This document shows positions 52,134 through 61,525 of a stretch of 64,000 nucleotides of DNA, one piece after another. Both the position numbers and the translations under genes were made by a program. This stretch comes from Calothrix sp. PCC 7716. GTDB taxonomy: Bacteria; Cyanobacteriota; Cyanobacteriia; Cyanobacteriales; Nostocaceae. The number at the start of each line of letters is the position of its first letter. The first letter of the stretch is position 1. The notes beneath the pieces were generated by a model. The model worked only from the letters and a program-made list of their open reading frames with translations. It was not told where the DNA came from and searched no databases. The DNA lies in contig NZ_AP025018.1 of assembly GCF_019977735.1 (NCBI RefSeq), forward strand, positions 10,234,580-10,298,579, read 5' to 3'.

Positions 52134-52846
52134 TTAAATTGTATCTGGGTCAATATTTAATTCGCGCAGTTTAGCAGCCAACCGTTCGGCTCGTTGAGTT
52201 TGTTGTTCAGCGCGTTGAGCTGCTTGCTCGGCACTTTCTTCTGGTGTTGGAACTAGCTGCCCATCTGCTGTAAAAAATCGCACTAGTCCCTGATAAACTC
52301 CCAAATACAACCCTAACTGCTAACTCCATAAATGTCCTTGAGCATTTGGTTGCAAAGCTTCATATTTCCCGTCTACCAAATGGAAACCCGCAAATTCTAG
52401 ACTTTCTGGGTCGAACCAAAAATAATCTGGTGTACGGAAAGTATTTTGGTAAAGTTTTTTCTTGAAATCTTTATCTGTATTCGCTGTTGATGGCGATAGT
52501 ATTTCTAGTATCAAATTCGGGTGTTTGCCGTTTTCTTCCCAAACCGTCCAACTTTTGCGAGTTTTACGTTCTGTATCTAATACGACAAAAAAATCTGATC
52601 CTCTAAAATCTTTGGTTTTAAGTTTATTTGAACTGTAATAAATTGTTAAGTTTCCAGCTGCATAGAAATCGGTTCATCTCGCCATAACCATTTGAGACAT
52701 TTAAGCAGGAGAATTATTTCCTCTAGATGCAGTTCGGTTTCTAAAGGTGGCTCATAACTATATAAATTACTTGGAGGAAGAATAACATTTTCTTCTATCT
52801 CTTGAATAGTATCCTGGGGTATTTCTAGTTCTTTGGCGATAGTCAT
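52134..52846 (-). pseudogene. Uma2 family nuclease-like gene, frameshifted and with in-frame stop
   Basis: The start at 52846 gives MTIAKELEIPQDTIQEIEEN and LEEIILLLKCLKWLWRDEP. The family sequence then continues in another frame (DFYAAGNLTIYYSSNKLKT, FFVVLDTERKTRKSW, LEILSPSTANTDKDF), so a frameshift lies near 52667. A TAG after HLWS at 52320-52322 interrupts the following QLGLYLGVYQGLVRFF, and the tail ends at 52134. The active-site region is intact, so the break may be recent. Compare the full-length relative at 29047-29808. Confidence 0.8.
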
Positions 52847-52943
52847 AGCGATATTGCTGTATTTAATTATTTATGTGTTTATTTTAACGTGACATGGTGA
52901 ATAAGCGAAATTCCAATTAAACACTCAATGGTTCCCACATAAT

Positions 52944-52962
52944 ATAGAAACCAGGTTTCTGT
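52944..52962. repeat. Family C repeat
   Basis: TAGAAACCAGGTTTCTGTG in the intergenic region upstream of psiE; same palindrome family as near 23490 and 26440. Confidence 0.65.
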
Positions 52963-53035
52963 GTAACGCTAACTTTTTGCATTTTATGAATTATTTATGA
53001 TGAAGTTGAAAATCAACTCTGTTGCTTGAGGTACC

Positions 53036-53491
53036 ATGCTGCCAAACCTCAAAGGAAAATTAACCGACTTGTTCCAACGCGGACAAATTGTACGCAATTT
53101 GGAAGTATTTCAAGATATTATTATTATTTCGCTATGTATAAGTCTATTCTGTGTAATGGTGTTGCGACTTGTTGACTTATTTATCCACTTTTTTCAACCT
53201 CTTGAAGTTCGACAAGTCACATCAGATATTTTATTTATTTTAATTTTAGTAGAGTTGTTTCGCTTGCTGGCTGATTATTTGCAAGAACATCGCATTTCTG
53301 TAGGCGCCGCAGTAGAAATTTCTATTGTTTCATCTCTACGAGAAGTGATATTAAAAGGTGTTCTTGAAGTCAAAAGCGAACAACTTGTGGGTATTTCCTT
53401 ATTTTTGGTTGTTTTAGGCGCCCTTTTTGTGGTACTACCCTGGATGTCTAAGCTGTTAGAGTCAATGATACCTACACATATAAATGAATAA
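53036..53491 (+). CDS. psiE: PsiE-like phosphate-starvation-inducible membrane protein
   Basis: A 151-residue protein with four predicted transmembrane segments and the PsiE family block (IFLFVMVLR-like CVMVLRLVDLFIHFF, LVELFRLLADYLQEHRISVGAAVEI). It sits in the inner membrane. PsiE was named in E. coli as a phosphate-starvation gene; its biochemical role is unknown and cyanobacterial members have not been studied to my knowledge. No Pho-box-like sequence was identified. It is convergent with the CAP-domain gene. Confidence 0.8.
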   Translation: MLPNLKGKLTDLFQRGQIVRNLEVFQDIIIISLCISLFCVMVLRLVDLFIHFFQPLEVRQVTSDILFILILVELFRLLADYLQEHRISVGAAVEISIVSSLREVILKGVLEVKSEQLVGISLFLVVLGALFVVLPWMSKLLESMIPTHINE

Positions 53492-53498
53492 GGCAAAA

Positions 53499-53527
53499 AA
53501 GGAAAGAGTCTAAAAACCCCTTTCCTT
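53499..53527. terminator. Bidirectional terminator between psiE and CAP gene
   Basis: AAGGAAAG at 53499-53506 pairs with CTTTCCTT at 53520-53527 around a 13-nt A-rich loop, between convergent genes. A-rich sequence on the left and a T/C-rich stretch on the right suit termination in both directions. Confidence 0.65.
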
Positions 53528-53535
53528 GTTCCCCC

Positions 53536-54810
53536 TTATGATGCTAAGGTGCCAAAGTCCTGTGTCCAGTAATAGTTATAGTTAATATTGCCTGTATCGC
53601 TTTCTAAATAGTAATAGCCAACTCCCATTTCCTTATAATTAGGATTCAGTATATTGGCACGATGACCTTGACTAGTCATCCAAGCAGCAACAACTTCTTC
53701 TGGTGTAACGTAGCCAGCAGCTATGTTTTCACCGAAGCGCGAGTACTGATAACCCGCTTGATATGCCCGGTCTTGAGGACTAGAACCATTTGCTCCGGTA
53801 TGACTGAAGTAATCACTCAACGCCATGTCTTGACTATGGCTGTAAGCGACTTGATTCAATTTGTCGTTCAATACAAGCGGTTGTAACCCAGTGTTAGCAT
53901 TTGCACGCTCTATATTTACCAGTCTCAAGACTTCATCTAGAAAACTATTGCTAATCGGAGGCGCCGCAGGAGTTTCAGCGACAGGTATGATAGGTTGTGA
54001 ATTAGAAACACTAGCTTCATTGGATAGCAGTTTAGTTGACACACTCAAGTTATAGTTAGTGTTTTGACCGCCGACTGACTGATATACTCGAACGTAGTAG
54101 ATACCGCTATTCAGGTTATCGTAGCTAATCAATTCACTAATATTTTCAGCATTAGTAGAACTACTTAGAAGATTGCCCTTGCGGTCGAGTAGCTCAAGAC
54201 TAGCGTTCGCACTCAATCCATTTAGCACAAGATTTAAATTTGTACTTGGTGAGTCTACCTGTAACTTGTACATGTCGCTCTGGTCATTGTCTCCAACCGC
54301 ATCCCGCAAAATAATCGGAGTCGAGCTAGGATAAACCGAAGTTGCAGACTTGAATCTATCAGATACGCCATCATAAGTAATGTAAGGGCTGGCACTGCGA
54401 CCTTCACGTAAACCTGTAGAAATATAATGATTAAATAGCTGCTCGTTATCAAAGCTTGCTAAATCAGGGTTATTATCCTTATAAAATTTAAGGTCGAAAA
54501 CTTGCGAAAATTTTCGACCCTCTGCAATTCCTGTATTTGATAAATTATCAAAAAGCTGTTGATTCGTTAAACCAGCTAAATCACTGTTACTAGAACGGTA
54601 ATAAGATAAATCGACGATGGGTGAAAAAGCTAACCCCTGACTTAAGCCAGTTGTCTGAAAATTGGATAGTGCATCTGCATCACTCAAACCACGTTGGTTT
54701 GAATTAACACTACTATAATAATTTGCATCAAATAAACTTACGGGCATAGGTATGTTTCCAGATTTACTGGATAAGGTTTGCACTTGGTATTCCCTATGCC
54801 AATACGGCAT
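53536..54810 (-). CDS. CAP (SCP) domain protein with PPC domain and three N-terminal repeats
   Basis: A 424-residue protein. Residues about 25-145 hold three about 38-residue repeats (FDANYYSSVNSN, VDLSYYRSSNSDL, FDLKFYKDNNPDL, each ending G-x-x-(E/Q)G-R/L). Residues about 165-260 resemble a pre-peptidase C-terminal domain (DRFKSATSVY, LDRKGNLLSSS, GIYYVRVYQSVG). The C-terminal CAP domain (about 290-420) has HSQDMALSDYFSHTGANG, YSRFGENIAAGY and the SQGHRANILNP motif. No N-terminal signal peptide is seen, so export may be non-classical, for example type I. CAP proteins are secreted with varied roles. Confidence 0.82.
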   Translation of the reverse strand: MPYWHREYQVQTLSSKSGNIPMPVSLFDANYYSSVNSNQRGLSDADALSNFQTTGLSQGLAFSPIVDLSYYRSSNSDLAGLTNQQLFDNLSNTGIAEGRKFSQVFDLKFYKDNNPDLASFDNEQLFNHYISTGLREGRSASPYITYDGVSDRFKSATSVYPSSTPIILRDAVGDNDQSDMYKLQVDSPSTNLNLVLNGLSANASLELLDRKGNLLSSSTNAENISELISYDNLNSGIYYVRVYQSVGGQNTNYNLSVSTKLLSNEASVSNSQPIIPVAETPAAPPISNSFLDEVLRLVNIERANANTGLQPLVLNDKLNQVAYSHSQDMALSDYFSHTGANGSSPQDRAYQAGYQYSRFGENIAAGYVTPEEVVAAWMTSQGHRANILNPNYKEMGVGYYYLESDTGNINYNYYWTQDFGTLAS

Positions 54811-55559
54811 CCAGCCATGATGAATAGCATCATAACTGAATATTCAAAAACCACAAGATGGGAACACACGTAGAGATTATATCAAAATAAATACACATAG
54901 TTATGTAAAGCTTATTTAACACAATTACGTAACCGTGAAATCTTTAGTGCTTATAGATTCTGGCTCCTCTACCTTTAGATAGAGAAACAAAAATAGTTCC
55001 CAAAATCTCAAATTCTCATAAAACTAGGCATATTTATGAGAAAAATATTGCGAAATATTACAAAAAAAATAATCTTTTCAGTAGAAAAACAAAAAACATT
55101 GTATAAGAATGTCTTATGAATTAATTTTATGCTTACGTGCTGGTGCTTACACCGAATTGTAAAGAAATGTTACAGGTTTAATTTTTGTTGATATTTAATA
55201 CACTTGAGCGCAAAAAATGTCATAATGTGCAGCTTTAACTATTGCAACTGCATTAACGGCTCAATCAACTTTGCTTATTGGTGCTAACGGCTGTGAAGCC
55301 TAAACCTTAAATTATCAGCATCAAAGAGTGAGCGCGGTGATACCAATCACAACCTCCCAATATCCGTGTTTGGTGCTACTCACCGCTCAACAATAAGTCC
55401 TAGCTTGTGCAGAATATCGCTTATGCGATATTTTGGCACCTGCCACATTGGCGCCAAACTTTAACAGAAATGTGATAAAAATCTATTTTGCTTCTCAAAT
55501 AACGAGGCGAGTTACAATCGATAAAACTCAACTCTAATAAATTCGAGGTTTCGTTATTT
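54811..55559. other. Long intergenic region, no gene seen
   Basis: About 750 bp of AT-rich sequence between divergent genes, with short hairpin potential (AATATCGCTTATGCGATATT near 55410). A 17-codon ORF near 55110 (MSYELILCLRAGAYTEL) is too short to call. I see no tRNA or known riboswitch. Confidence 0.45.
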
Positions 55560-56489
55560 TTGGTAAAAATTGTTACTCAAAATGTGTTTAACGTGATATA
55601 TTTTATAACTGTTAATTACTATTCTAGTGTACTTATTACTCAACTAATTAATTCATTACCTGGCGCCGTAGATTTAAATTACAAACTACTTATTATCAAT
55701 AACTCTCCTGATGACAAGAGTATAGAAAATCTGGCTTGTCAGAATATATTGATAATTGATGCTGGATGCAATATTGGTTTTGGTAGTGCATGTAACTTAG
55801 GTCTAAAATGGATTTATACTCAGGATACTAATGCACTAGTATGGATTATTAATCCTGATGCGTATTTTGCTGAAAAATCAAAGTTTGATATTAAGGCATT
55901 TTTTACTTTGTACCCAGAAATTTCTATACTAGGAACAATTATTCACACTCCTTGTAATGAAGTGTGGTTTGCCGGGGGTCGTTTTTTGAAAAAAACTGGA
56001 AGTCTAAAGAGTATTGATTTGATAACTAATTGTGATGCTGATTATGTTGAATGTGATTGGGTTTCGGGTTGTAGTTTAATAATTCAGTTTCGTAATTTTT
56101 CTGAATGTCCTTTATTTGACTCTGAATATTTTCTGTACTACGAAGATTTTGACTTCTGCAAACGCTATAGCCAAAAAGGTTATAAAGTTGCTGTGACAAA
56201 AATATTCTCTGTAATTCATCAACCTTCTTCCATTACGAATCGTTATACGAGAAAAAAGATTTTTTACAGTACTTACAGTTATCTTATCACATTACAGCGA
56301 TATACGAATACTCTTGTTTTCACATTACGATTAATTAGACTAATTAGTTTTGCTATAATTTTTATTGTCATAAAACCAAAAATTGCGATTGGTAAAATTC
56401 AGGCTGTATTCACATATTGGCGTGACCATTCCCAACTTAATGTTCAAGAGAATACTTTACTAAAATATTTGAAAAAACAAATTAATTAA
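55560..56489 (+). CDS. Glycosyltransferase family 2
   Basis: A 309-residue GT2 with the rhamnosyltransferase-like layout: VIYFITVNYYSSVLI, the nucleotide-binding IDAGCNIGFGSACNLGL, an acidic DxD-like NPDAYF near residue 99, and FLYYEDFDFCKRYSQKGYKV, the acceptor/catalytic block. A C-terminal hydrophobic segment (LRLISFAIIFIVI) may anchor it. The frame opens with a TTG at 55560 preceded by GAGG; the start is uncertain. It abuts the next glycosyltransferase gene with no gap, so both act in one polysaccharide or glycan pathway. Confidence 0.82.
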   Translation: MVKIVTQNVFNVIYFITVNYYSSVLITQLINSLPGAVDLNYKLLIINNSPDDKSIENLACQNILIIDAGCNIGFGSACNLGLKWIYTQDTNALVWIINPDAYFAEKSKFDIKAFFTLYPEISILGTIIHTPCNEVWFAGGRFLKKTGSLKSIDLITNCDADYVECDWVSGCSLIIQFRNFSECPLFDSEYFLYYEDFDFCKRYSQKGYKVAVTKIFSVIHQPSSITNRYTRKKIFYSTYSYLITLQRYTNTLVFTLRLIRLISFAIIFIVIKPKIAIGKIQAVFTYWRDHSQLNVQENTLLKYLKKQIN

Positions 56490-57578
56490 ATGAACGAACT
56501 ATTAGTTAATTTATCAATGGTGTTTTCTCAGCCCACAGGCATAAGTAATTATGCTCTAAATTTATTTCCGCATTTAAAACCTTTGACACCTACACTTTTA
56601 ACAGTTCAGGACTATCCAGAGTTCCAATGTGAGCCGATTCCCAATAATCTTACACCCGCTCAAGGCTCTAAAGGGCACTTACGGCGATTGATTTGGACAC
56701 AGTTACAGCTACCGCAGATCTATCAAAAACTAGCTGCAAAACTTTTATTTTCTCCTTTACCAGAGGCGCCGCTATTTACAAACTGTCATTATATAATTCA
56801 AGTTCACGATTTAATTCCATTGCGGTTCCCAAATTGGCGCTCTCCTTTGACTAACTACGCACGCTACTACGTACCGCAAATTCTGACTCAAGCGCAACAT
56901 ATCATTTGTAACTCCCATTCTACAGCTAAAGATATTACTGAATTTTACAAAATTCCAGCAAGCAAAATTACGCCTGTACTATTAGCATATGATAGTAATC
57001 ATTTTCGACCAATTTCAGAAAAGTTAGAGAAAGATACTAATCGCAAGCCTTACTTTCTTTATTTAGGGAGACATGATAAATATAAAAATATCAATCGGTT
57101 AGTAACAGCGTTTGCGGCTTTACCAAATAATCAAGATTACGAGTTATGGTTAGCTGGACCAACCGATAAACGCTTCACACCCAATTTAAGAATACAAATA
57201 GCCGAGTTAGGAATTACAGACCAAGTAAAAATTTTAGACTACGTAAATTATAATGAACTACCGAAAATAATTAGCAACGCGCTTGCATTTGTATTTCCGA
57301 GCTTATGGGAAGGGTTCGGGTTTCCTGTTCTTGAAGCAATGGCATGTGGTACACCTGTCATTACCTCTAATTTATCATCACTACCAGAAGTTACTTCCGA
57401 TGCTGCAATTTTAATTAATCCATACAATGTACAAGAAATAACGGCAGCAATGCAACAAATAATTGATGATGGGCAGTTACGCGATAAACTTTCTCAACTA
57501 GGTTTGTTCAGAGCCAAGCAATTTAGCTGGGAAAAAACAGGGTTAGCAACCGTGGAAGTACTGAATAGATTTATATAA
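56490..57578 (+). CDS. Glycosyltransferase family 4 (GT4)
   Basis: A 362-residue GT-B enzyme. It has an N-terminal acceptor domain and a C-terminal donor domain with FLYLGRHDKYKNINRLVTAF, the E-x7-E nucleotide-sugar block EGFGFPVLEAMACGTPVIT and LPEVTSDAAILINP. It resembles mannosyl- or related transferases. The ATG immediately follows the stop of the GT2 gene, a sign of tight coupling. The donor sugar is not predictable. Confidence 0.88.
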   Translation: MNELLVNLSMVFSQPTGISNYALNLFPHLKPLTPTLLTVQDYPEFQCEPIPNNLTPAQGSKGHLRRLIWTQLQLPQIYQKLAAKLLFSPLPEAPLFTNCHYIIQVHDLIPLRFPNWRSPLTNYARYYVPQILTQAQHIICNSHSTAKDITEFYKIPASKITPVLLAYDSNHFRPISEKLEKDTNRKPYFLYLGRHDKYKNINRLVTAFAALPNNQDYELWLAGPTDKRFTPNLRIQIAELGITDQVKILDYVNYNELPKIISNALAFVFPSLWEGFGFPVLEAMACGTPVITSNLSSLPEVTSDAAILINPYNVQEITAAMQQIIDDGQLRDKLSQLGLFRAKQFSWEKTGLATVEVLNRFI

Positions 57579-57863
57579 AGAACCTGTCTTTTGCATAAAA
57601 ACTCAGCTTACATATTGTTATATTTATTTACTAGAGAAAAGCTAGCAATAATCAAGTTGCTTGCTGTATAAGAATTTTAAGCATATTGCTTTTGCTTATA
57701 CTCATAAAATTATGTATGATTTATTCCAATTATATTGCACAGTCACATTTACATCAGTTATAAATGTTACATGTCTATAAGTCTGTTAAGCAAGTATTTT
57801 ATTCTAATAAAAATAATTATTAATTGATTTAAGCGTGGGCGTTGATAAAATCGCAGAAACCGA

Positions 57864-59054
57864 ATGAGAATAGCAGTTATTGGCGCAAAGGGACTACCAC
57901 CAAAGCAGGGTGGAATAGAGCATTATTGTGCAGAATTATACCCTCGCATTATTAAACAAGGACATTCAGTAGATTTATTTGCCCGTAATTCATATACAGA
58001 TTTTCAAGGTAGGCAACCGTATGATTTTCGGGGTGTGCAAGTAAAGAACCTACCTGGATTAAATATAAAAGGTGCCGATGCTCTTATCACATCGGCTTTA
58101 GGAGTCATTGCCGCATCTGGCAAGCGTTACGATATCATTCATTTTCATGCAAGTGGTCCTTCGTTATTCACTGCACTGTCAAAGGTTGTATCAAAAGCTA
58201 AGATAGTTGTTACCTGTCATGGTTTAGATTGGCAACGAAGTAAGTGGGGAAATTTATCTAGCAATATTATTCTTTATGGTGAAAAAGCAGCAGTTAAATT
58301 CGCTGACCGAATAATAGTTGTATCTGAAGCACTCAAGCAGCATTTCTCTCAGACTTATAACCGCAATACTATTTACATTCCTGGCGCCCCTGCTAGTTAT
58401 TCAAATTCTGACTTGAACTTTAGCTATGGCAAGGCATTAGGATTATGCAAGGGACGTTACATAGTGTTTCTGGGCAGACTCGTACCAGAGAAGTGTCCAG
58501 ACTTGTTAGTTAAGGCTTTTCTGCAACTGAAGTCTCCTGGATGGAAACTTGTATTAGTTGGTGGAATTAGTGATACAAAAGAATTTACTGCTTCGCTTCT
58601 CAAAACAGTTTCAGCGAATTCTAATATTCTTATGACTGGAGAATTATGGGGAGCGCGTAAAGCTGAGATTATTCGGGGTGCGGGATTATTTGTTTTGCCT
58701 TCTAATGTGGAAGGATTACCGCTAGCCATGTTGGAAGCAATGCGTGAGGGTATTCCTGTTGTTGCAAGTGATATTGCACCTCATAAACAATTAATTGGTA
58801 CAAATAGAGGAATTCTTTTCCGTGATGGTAGTATCGATGCTTGTGCTAATAAGCTTGAATGGGCTATTCAGAATTATCGAGAACTTAGTAAATTAGCACT
58901 AAATGCTCAAAACCATGTGAAAACATATTATAGTTGGGAACGTATTAGTGCTGAACATTTACGTTTGTACAAAGACTTGCTCGAATTAAATCAGCTGAAA
59001 CAAACTGTTTTGCAAGCTCGTGTAAGAATATTGGCAACGGATGATGAACGGTGA
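57864..59054 (+). CDS. Glycosyltransferase family 4 (GT4), second copy
   Basis: A 396-residue GT-B enzyme. N-terminal motif AVIGAKGLPPKQGGIEHYCA matches DUF1972/GT4-type capsule enzymes, IIHFHASGPSLF follows, and the donor block is SNVEGLPLAMLEAMREGIPV. The 285-bp gap from the previous glycosyltransferase has no gene. It probably works in the same extracellular polysaccharide pathway as the two preceding genes. Confidence 0.87.
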   Translation: MRIAVIGAKGLPPKQGGIEHYCAELYPRIIKQGHSVDLFARNSYTDFQGRQPYDFRGVQVKNLPGLNIKGADALITSALGVIAASGKRYDIIHFHASGPSLFTALSKVVSKAKIVVTCHGLDWQRSKWGNLSSNIILYGEKAAVKFADRIIVVSEALKQHFSQTYNRNTIYIPGAPASYSNSDLNFSYGKALGLCKGRYIVFLGRLVPEKCPDLLVKAFLQLKSPGWKLVLVGGISDTKEFTASLLKTVSANSNILMTGELWGARKAEIIRGAGLFVLPSNVEGLPLAMLEAMREGIPVVASDIAPHKQLIGTNRGILFRDGSIDACANKLEWAIQNYRELSKLALNAQNHVKTYYSWERISAEHLRLYKDLLELNQLKQTVLQARVRILATDDER

Positions 59055-59058
59055 GACC

Positions 59059-59168
59059 ACTTGGCGGTGAGTCCAGTTGGCGGTGTCGGCTTCCGTCCCG
59101 CCAAACTGGCGAACCCGAAGGGTGTCGGTCTCCGTGCCGCTCTCATTGGCGAACCCGAAGGGATGTAA
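59059..59168. repeat. GC-rich intergenic repeat with internal direct and inverted copies
   Basis: Contains a hairpin CCAGTTGGCGG...CCGCCAAACTGG (59073-59107) and a direct repeat TTGGCGAACCCGAAGGG-type (59105-59122 and 59146-59162). GC content is far above the surroundings. It resembles a dispersed intergenic element; I cannot name its family. Confidence 0.6.
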
Positions 59169-59218
59169 CGGATAGGTTATTTTTAACAATTTAGCTTTTA
59201 CTTATTACTAGTACACAA

Positions 59219-59245
59219 AGGCGGGCAAGGATGCCCGCTCCACAA
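59219..59245. repeat. Dispersed hairpin repeat, family A
   Basis: GGCGGGCAAGGATGCCCGCT followed by CCACAAT, in the 470-bp region between GT4 and pyruvate kinase. Confidence 0.72.
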
Positions 59246-59441
59246 TAACTTTACTAATTTGACTTGTACCTAACTTGACTAAGAAATGCTATAAGTTAAA
59301 TGTTAATATTGCTACTTTGTTGCTTAATAAATTAAGTATTTATCGCAAAAAAGGCGCTATTTTACAAGATAAATTTGTATATTTAACTAATTTTTTATAC
59401 ATATTGAGTACTGTCTAGAAGCGATGTTCAGTTAATTTTTA

Positions 59442-59515
59442 CTCTGTGGACTCTGTGTCTCTGTGGTAAAAAAAATATATTACTGCACAGGCGAAGAAGG
59501 CCTGTGCTACAAGAC
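59442..59515. repeat. Families D and E repeats beside pyruvate kinase
   Basis: A family D copy (CTCTGTGGACTCTGTGTCTC followed by TGTGGTAAAA) and then a family E hairpin GCACAGGC-N6-GGCCTGTGC (59484-59506). The same two families lie together, in the opposite order, at 34676-34748. Confidence 0.65.
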
Positions 59516-59525
59516 GTGAAAATTA

Positions 59526-61310
59526 TTAGGTTGTTACTACTGTTCCGTTGACGGCGCCTGAATAAACTAAGCCGCGCTGCATGTCCATTGTTAAAATTAA
59601 GCCGTCGCGAATAACTTGCGTTGCGTCTTTAACACCGACAATTACAGGTACTCCTAAACGTGAACCAATAACAGCCGCATGACTTGTTAAACTTTCTTCT
59701 TCAGTAATAATACCTGCTGCTTTGCGAATAGCATCAACAAAATCAGCGCTAGTGCGCGATGCAACTAAAATATCACCATGATTAAAATTACCAACATCCA
59801 TACCGCTATGGGCAACACGCGCACGTCCACTAACTGAACCTTGCCCTCCTAACCCAATGCCATGTCCAACTACCGATGTAACAACTTCTACTTTAATTAA
59901 ATCAGTAGACCCAGAAACACCCTGTAGCGTTCCTGCGGTCATTACAACTAAATCGCCTTCAGATACTAACTTATTTTCTAATGCTACATTTAATGCCGCT
60001 TGAAAAGTTTGACCAGTAGAAGGTAATTCGAGTACAAGTAATGGTTTGACACCCCAAACCATTTGTAATTGACGCGCGACGTTAACATGGGGAGTAATGG
60101 CTAAAATTGGAGTTTGGGGACGGAACTTAGAAACGTTACGCGCTGTTGCTCCAGTTTGAGTAAGTGACATAATCGCACTAGCACCTAACTGTTCGGCAAT
60201 TTGTCCAACTGCTTGGCTAATTGCGTTAGGTATCGAACGACGTGCATCTCTTACTTTTAAAGCATTGGGGTTTTCTGCTGCTTCAAGCTCCATGCGTTCG
60301 GCAATGCGTGCCATAGTTGCTACTGCCTCGACTGGAAATTTACCCACAGCCGTCTCATTTGAAAGCATAACGGCATCAGTACCGTCTAAGATGGCATTTG
60401 CCACGTCTGAGACTTCAGCGCGTGTAGGACGAGGGTTATTTACCATGCTATCGAGCATTTGAGTAGCCGTAATAATTGGAATACCCAAACGGTTAGCAGT
60501 GGCAATCAGACGTTTTTGTAACACTGGCACATCTTCAGCAGGTAATTCAACCCCTAAGTCACCACGTGCCACCATTACGCCATCACACAAAGCTAGAACT
60601 GCTTCCATTTGTTCAATAGCTTCGTGTTTTTCGATTTTGGCAACTACTGGTACTTGTTTACCAGTGCTTCCAATTAATTCTTTAATCTCAATAATATCTT
60701 GAGGGTTACGAACGAATGATAATGCGACCCAATCAACTCCCTGGTCAAGACCGAACATTAAATCTTCGCGGTCTTTATCGGTCATCGCTTTAATCGATAA
60801 GTACACACCCGGAAAGTTTACGCCCTTATTATTAGATAGCGTACCTCCAACAGTAACACGGCAGTGCAAATCGCCTTTTTCTCGCTCAACCTCTTCAACG
60901 ACCATTTCTACACGTCCATCATCAAGCATAATTCGGGCGCCTGTGGGAACTTCGTCGGCGAGATAATCATACGTGACGCAGCTACTTGTTTGAGTTCCAA
61001 CTACAGGACGGTTCGTCAATGTAAAGCGGTCACCTTTCCCTAAAACTATCGACCCATTCTCAAATTTACCCAAGCGGATTTTCGGACCTTGTAAATCCTG
61101 TAATATAGCAACCGGCTGATTTAACTCAAATGCCGTTTGCCGAATCAAACGTATGTTACGCTGATGATCCGCATGAGAACCATGAGAAAAATTTAGTCTT
61201 AGCGTGGTGGCGCCTGCTTCGATAATAGCTTTGAGCATTTCTGGGCTGCTAGTAGCAGGACCAATTGTGGCGACAATTTTAGTCCGGCGCATTGAGTCTT
61301 TAAATTGCAT
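59526..61310 (-). CDS. pyk: Pyruvate kinase with C-terminal PEP-utilising domain
   Basis: A 594-residue enzyme, longer than the about 470 residues of a minimal pyruvate kinase. The catalytic barrel has KIVATIGPATSS, LRLNFSHG, the substrate block VPVVAKIEKHEA and the signature ITATQMLDSMVNNPRPTRAE. The extra C-terminal domain (about 500-594, ILVASRTSADFVDA, EESLTSHAAVIGSRLGVPVI) is the PEP-utilisers mobile domain, common in cyanobacteria and Bacillus. It converts phosphoenolpyruvate and ADP to pyruvate and ATP in the cytoplasm. It is divergent from crtR. Confidence 0.97.
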   Translation of the reverse strand: MQFKDSMRRTKIVATIGPATSSPEMLKAIIEAGATTLRLNFSHGSHADHQRNIRLIRQTAFELNQPVAILQDLQGPKIRLGKFENGSIVLGKGDRFTLTNRPVVGTQTSSCVTYDYLADEVPTGARIMLDDGRVEMVVEEVEREKGDLHCRVTVGGTLSNNKGVNFPGVYLSIKAMTDKDREDLMFGLDQGVDWVALSFVRNPQDIIEIKELIGSTGKQVPVVAKIEKHEAIEQMEAVLALCDGVMVARGDLGVELPAEDVPVLQKRLIATANRLGIPIITATQMLDSMVNNPRPTRAEVSDVANAILDGTDAVMLSNETAVGKFPVEAVATMARIAERMELEAAENPNALKVRDARRSIPNAISQAVGQIAEQLGASAIMSLTQTGATARNVSKFRPQTPILAITPHVNVARQLQMVWGVKPLLVLELPSTGQTFQAALNVALENKLVSEGDLVVMTAGTLQGVSGSTDLIKVEVVTSVVGHGIGLGGQGSVSGRARVAHSGMDVGNFNHGDILVASRTSADFVDAIRKAAGIITEEESLTSHAAVIGSRLGVPVIVGVKDATQVIRDGLILTMDMQRGLVYSGAVNGTVVTT

Positions 61311-61525
61311 AGAGGGTAATAGAAAAGAGGCTTCTGGGAATCATCGTAAAATCGAACTGCACAACGTGTCTGTTAGTGCCGATATTTTGACTCGATTGGC
61401 ATCATATCGTTTATTGAGGTGCTGATGTATCATGAGATAAATTAATCTTGGTACACAAAACTTTATTGTTTGTAATTTTGTGTCCCATATTTCAATTTGA
61501 TTGTTTTAAGGTTAAGGAGTTTACA

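Noticed and set aside
54811-55559. Riboswitch, tRNA or small RNA in the 750-bp spacer
   Set aside because: No T-loop, cloverleaf or known riboswitch core could be found by eye; only weak hairpins are present.
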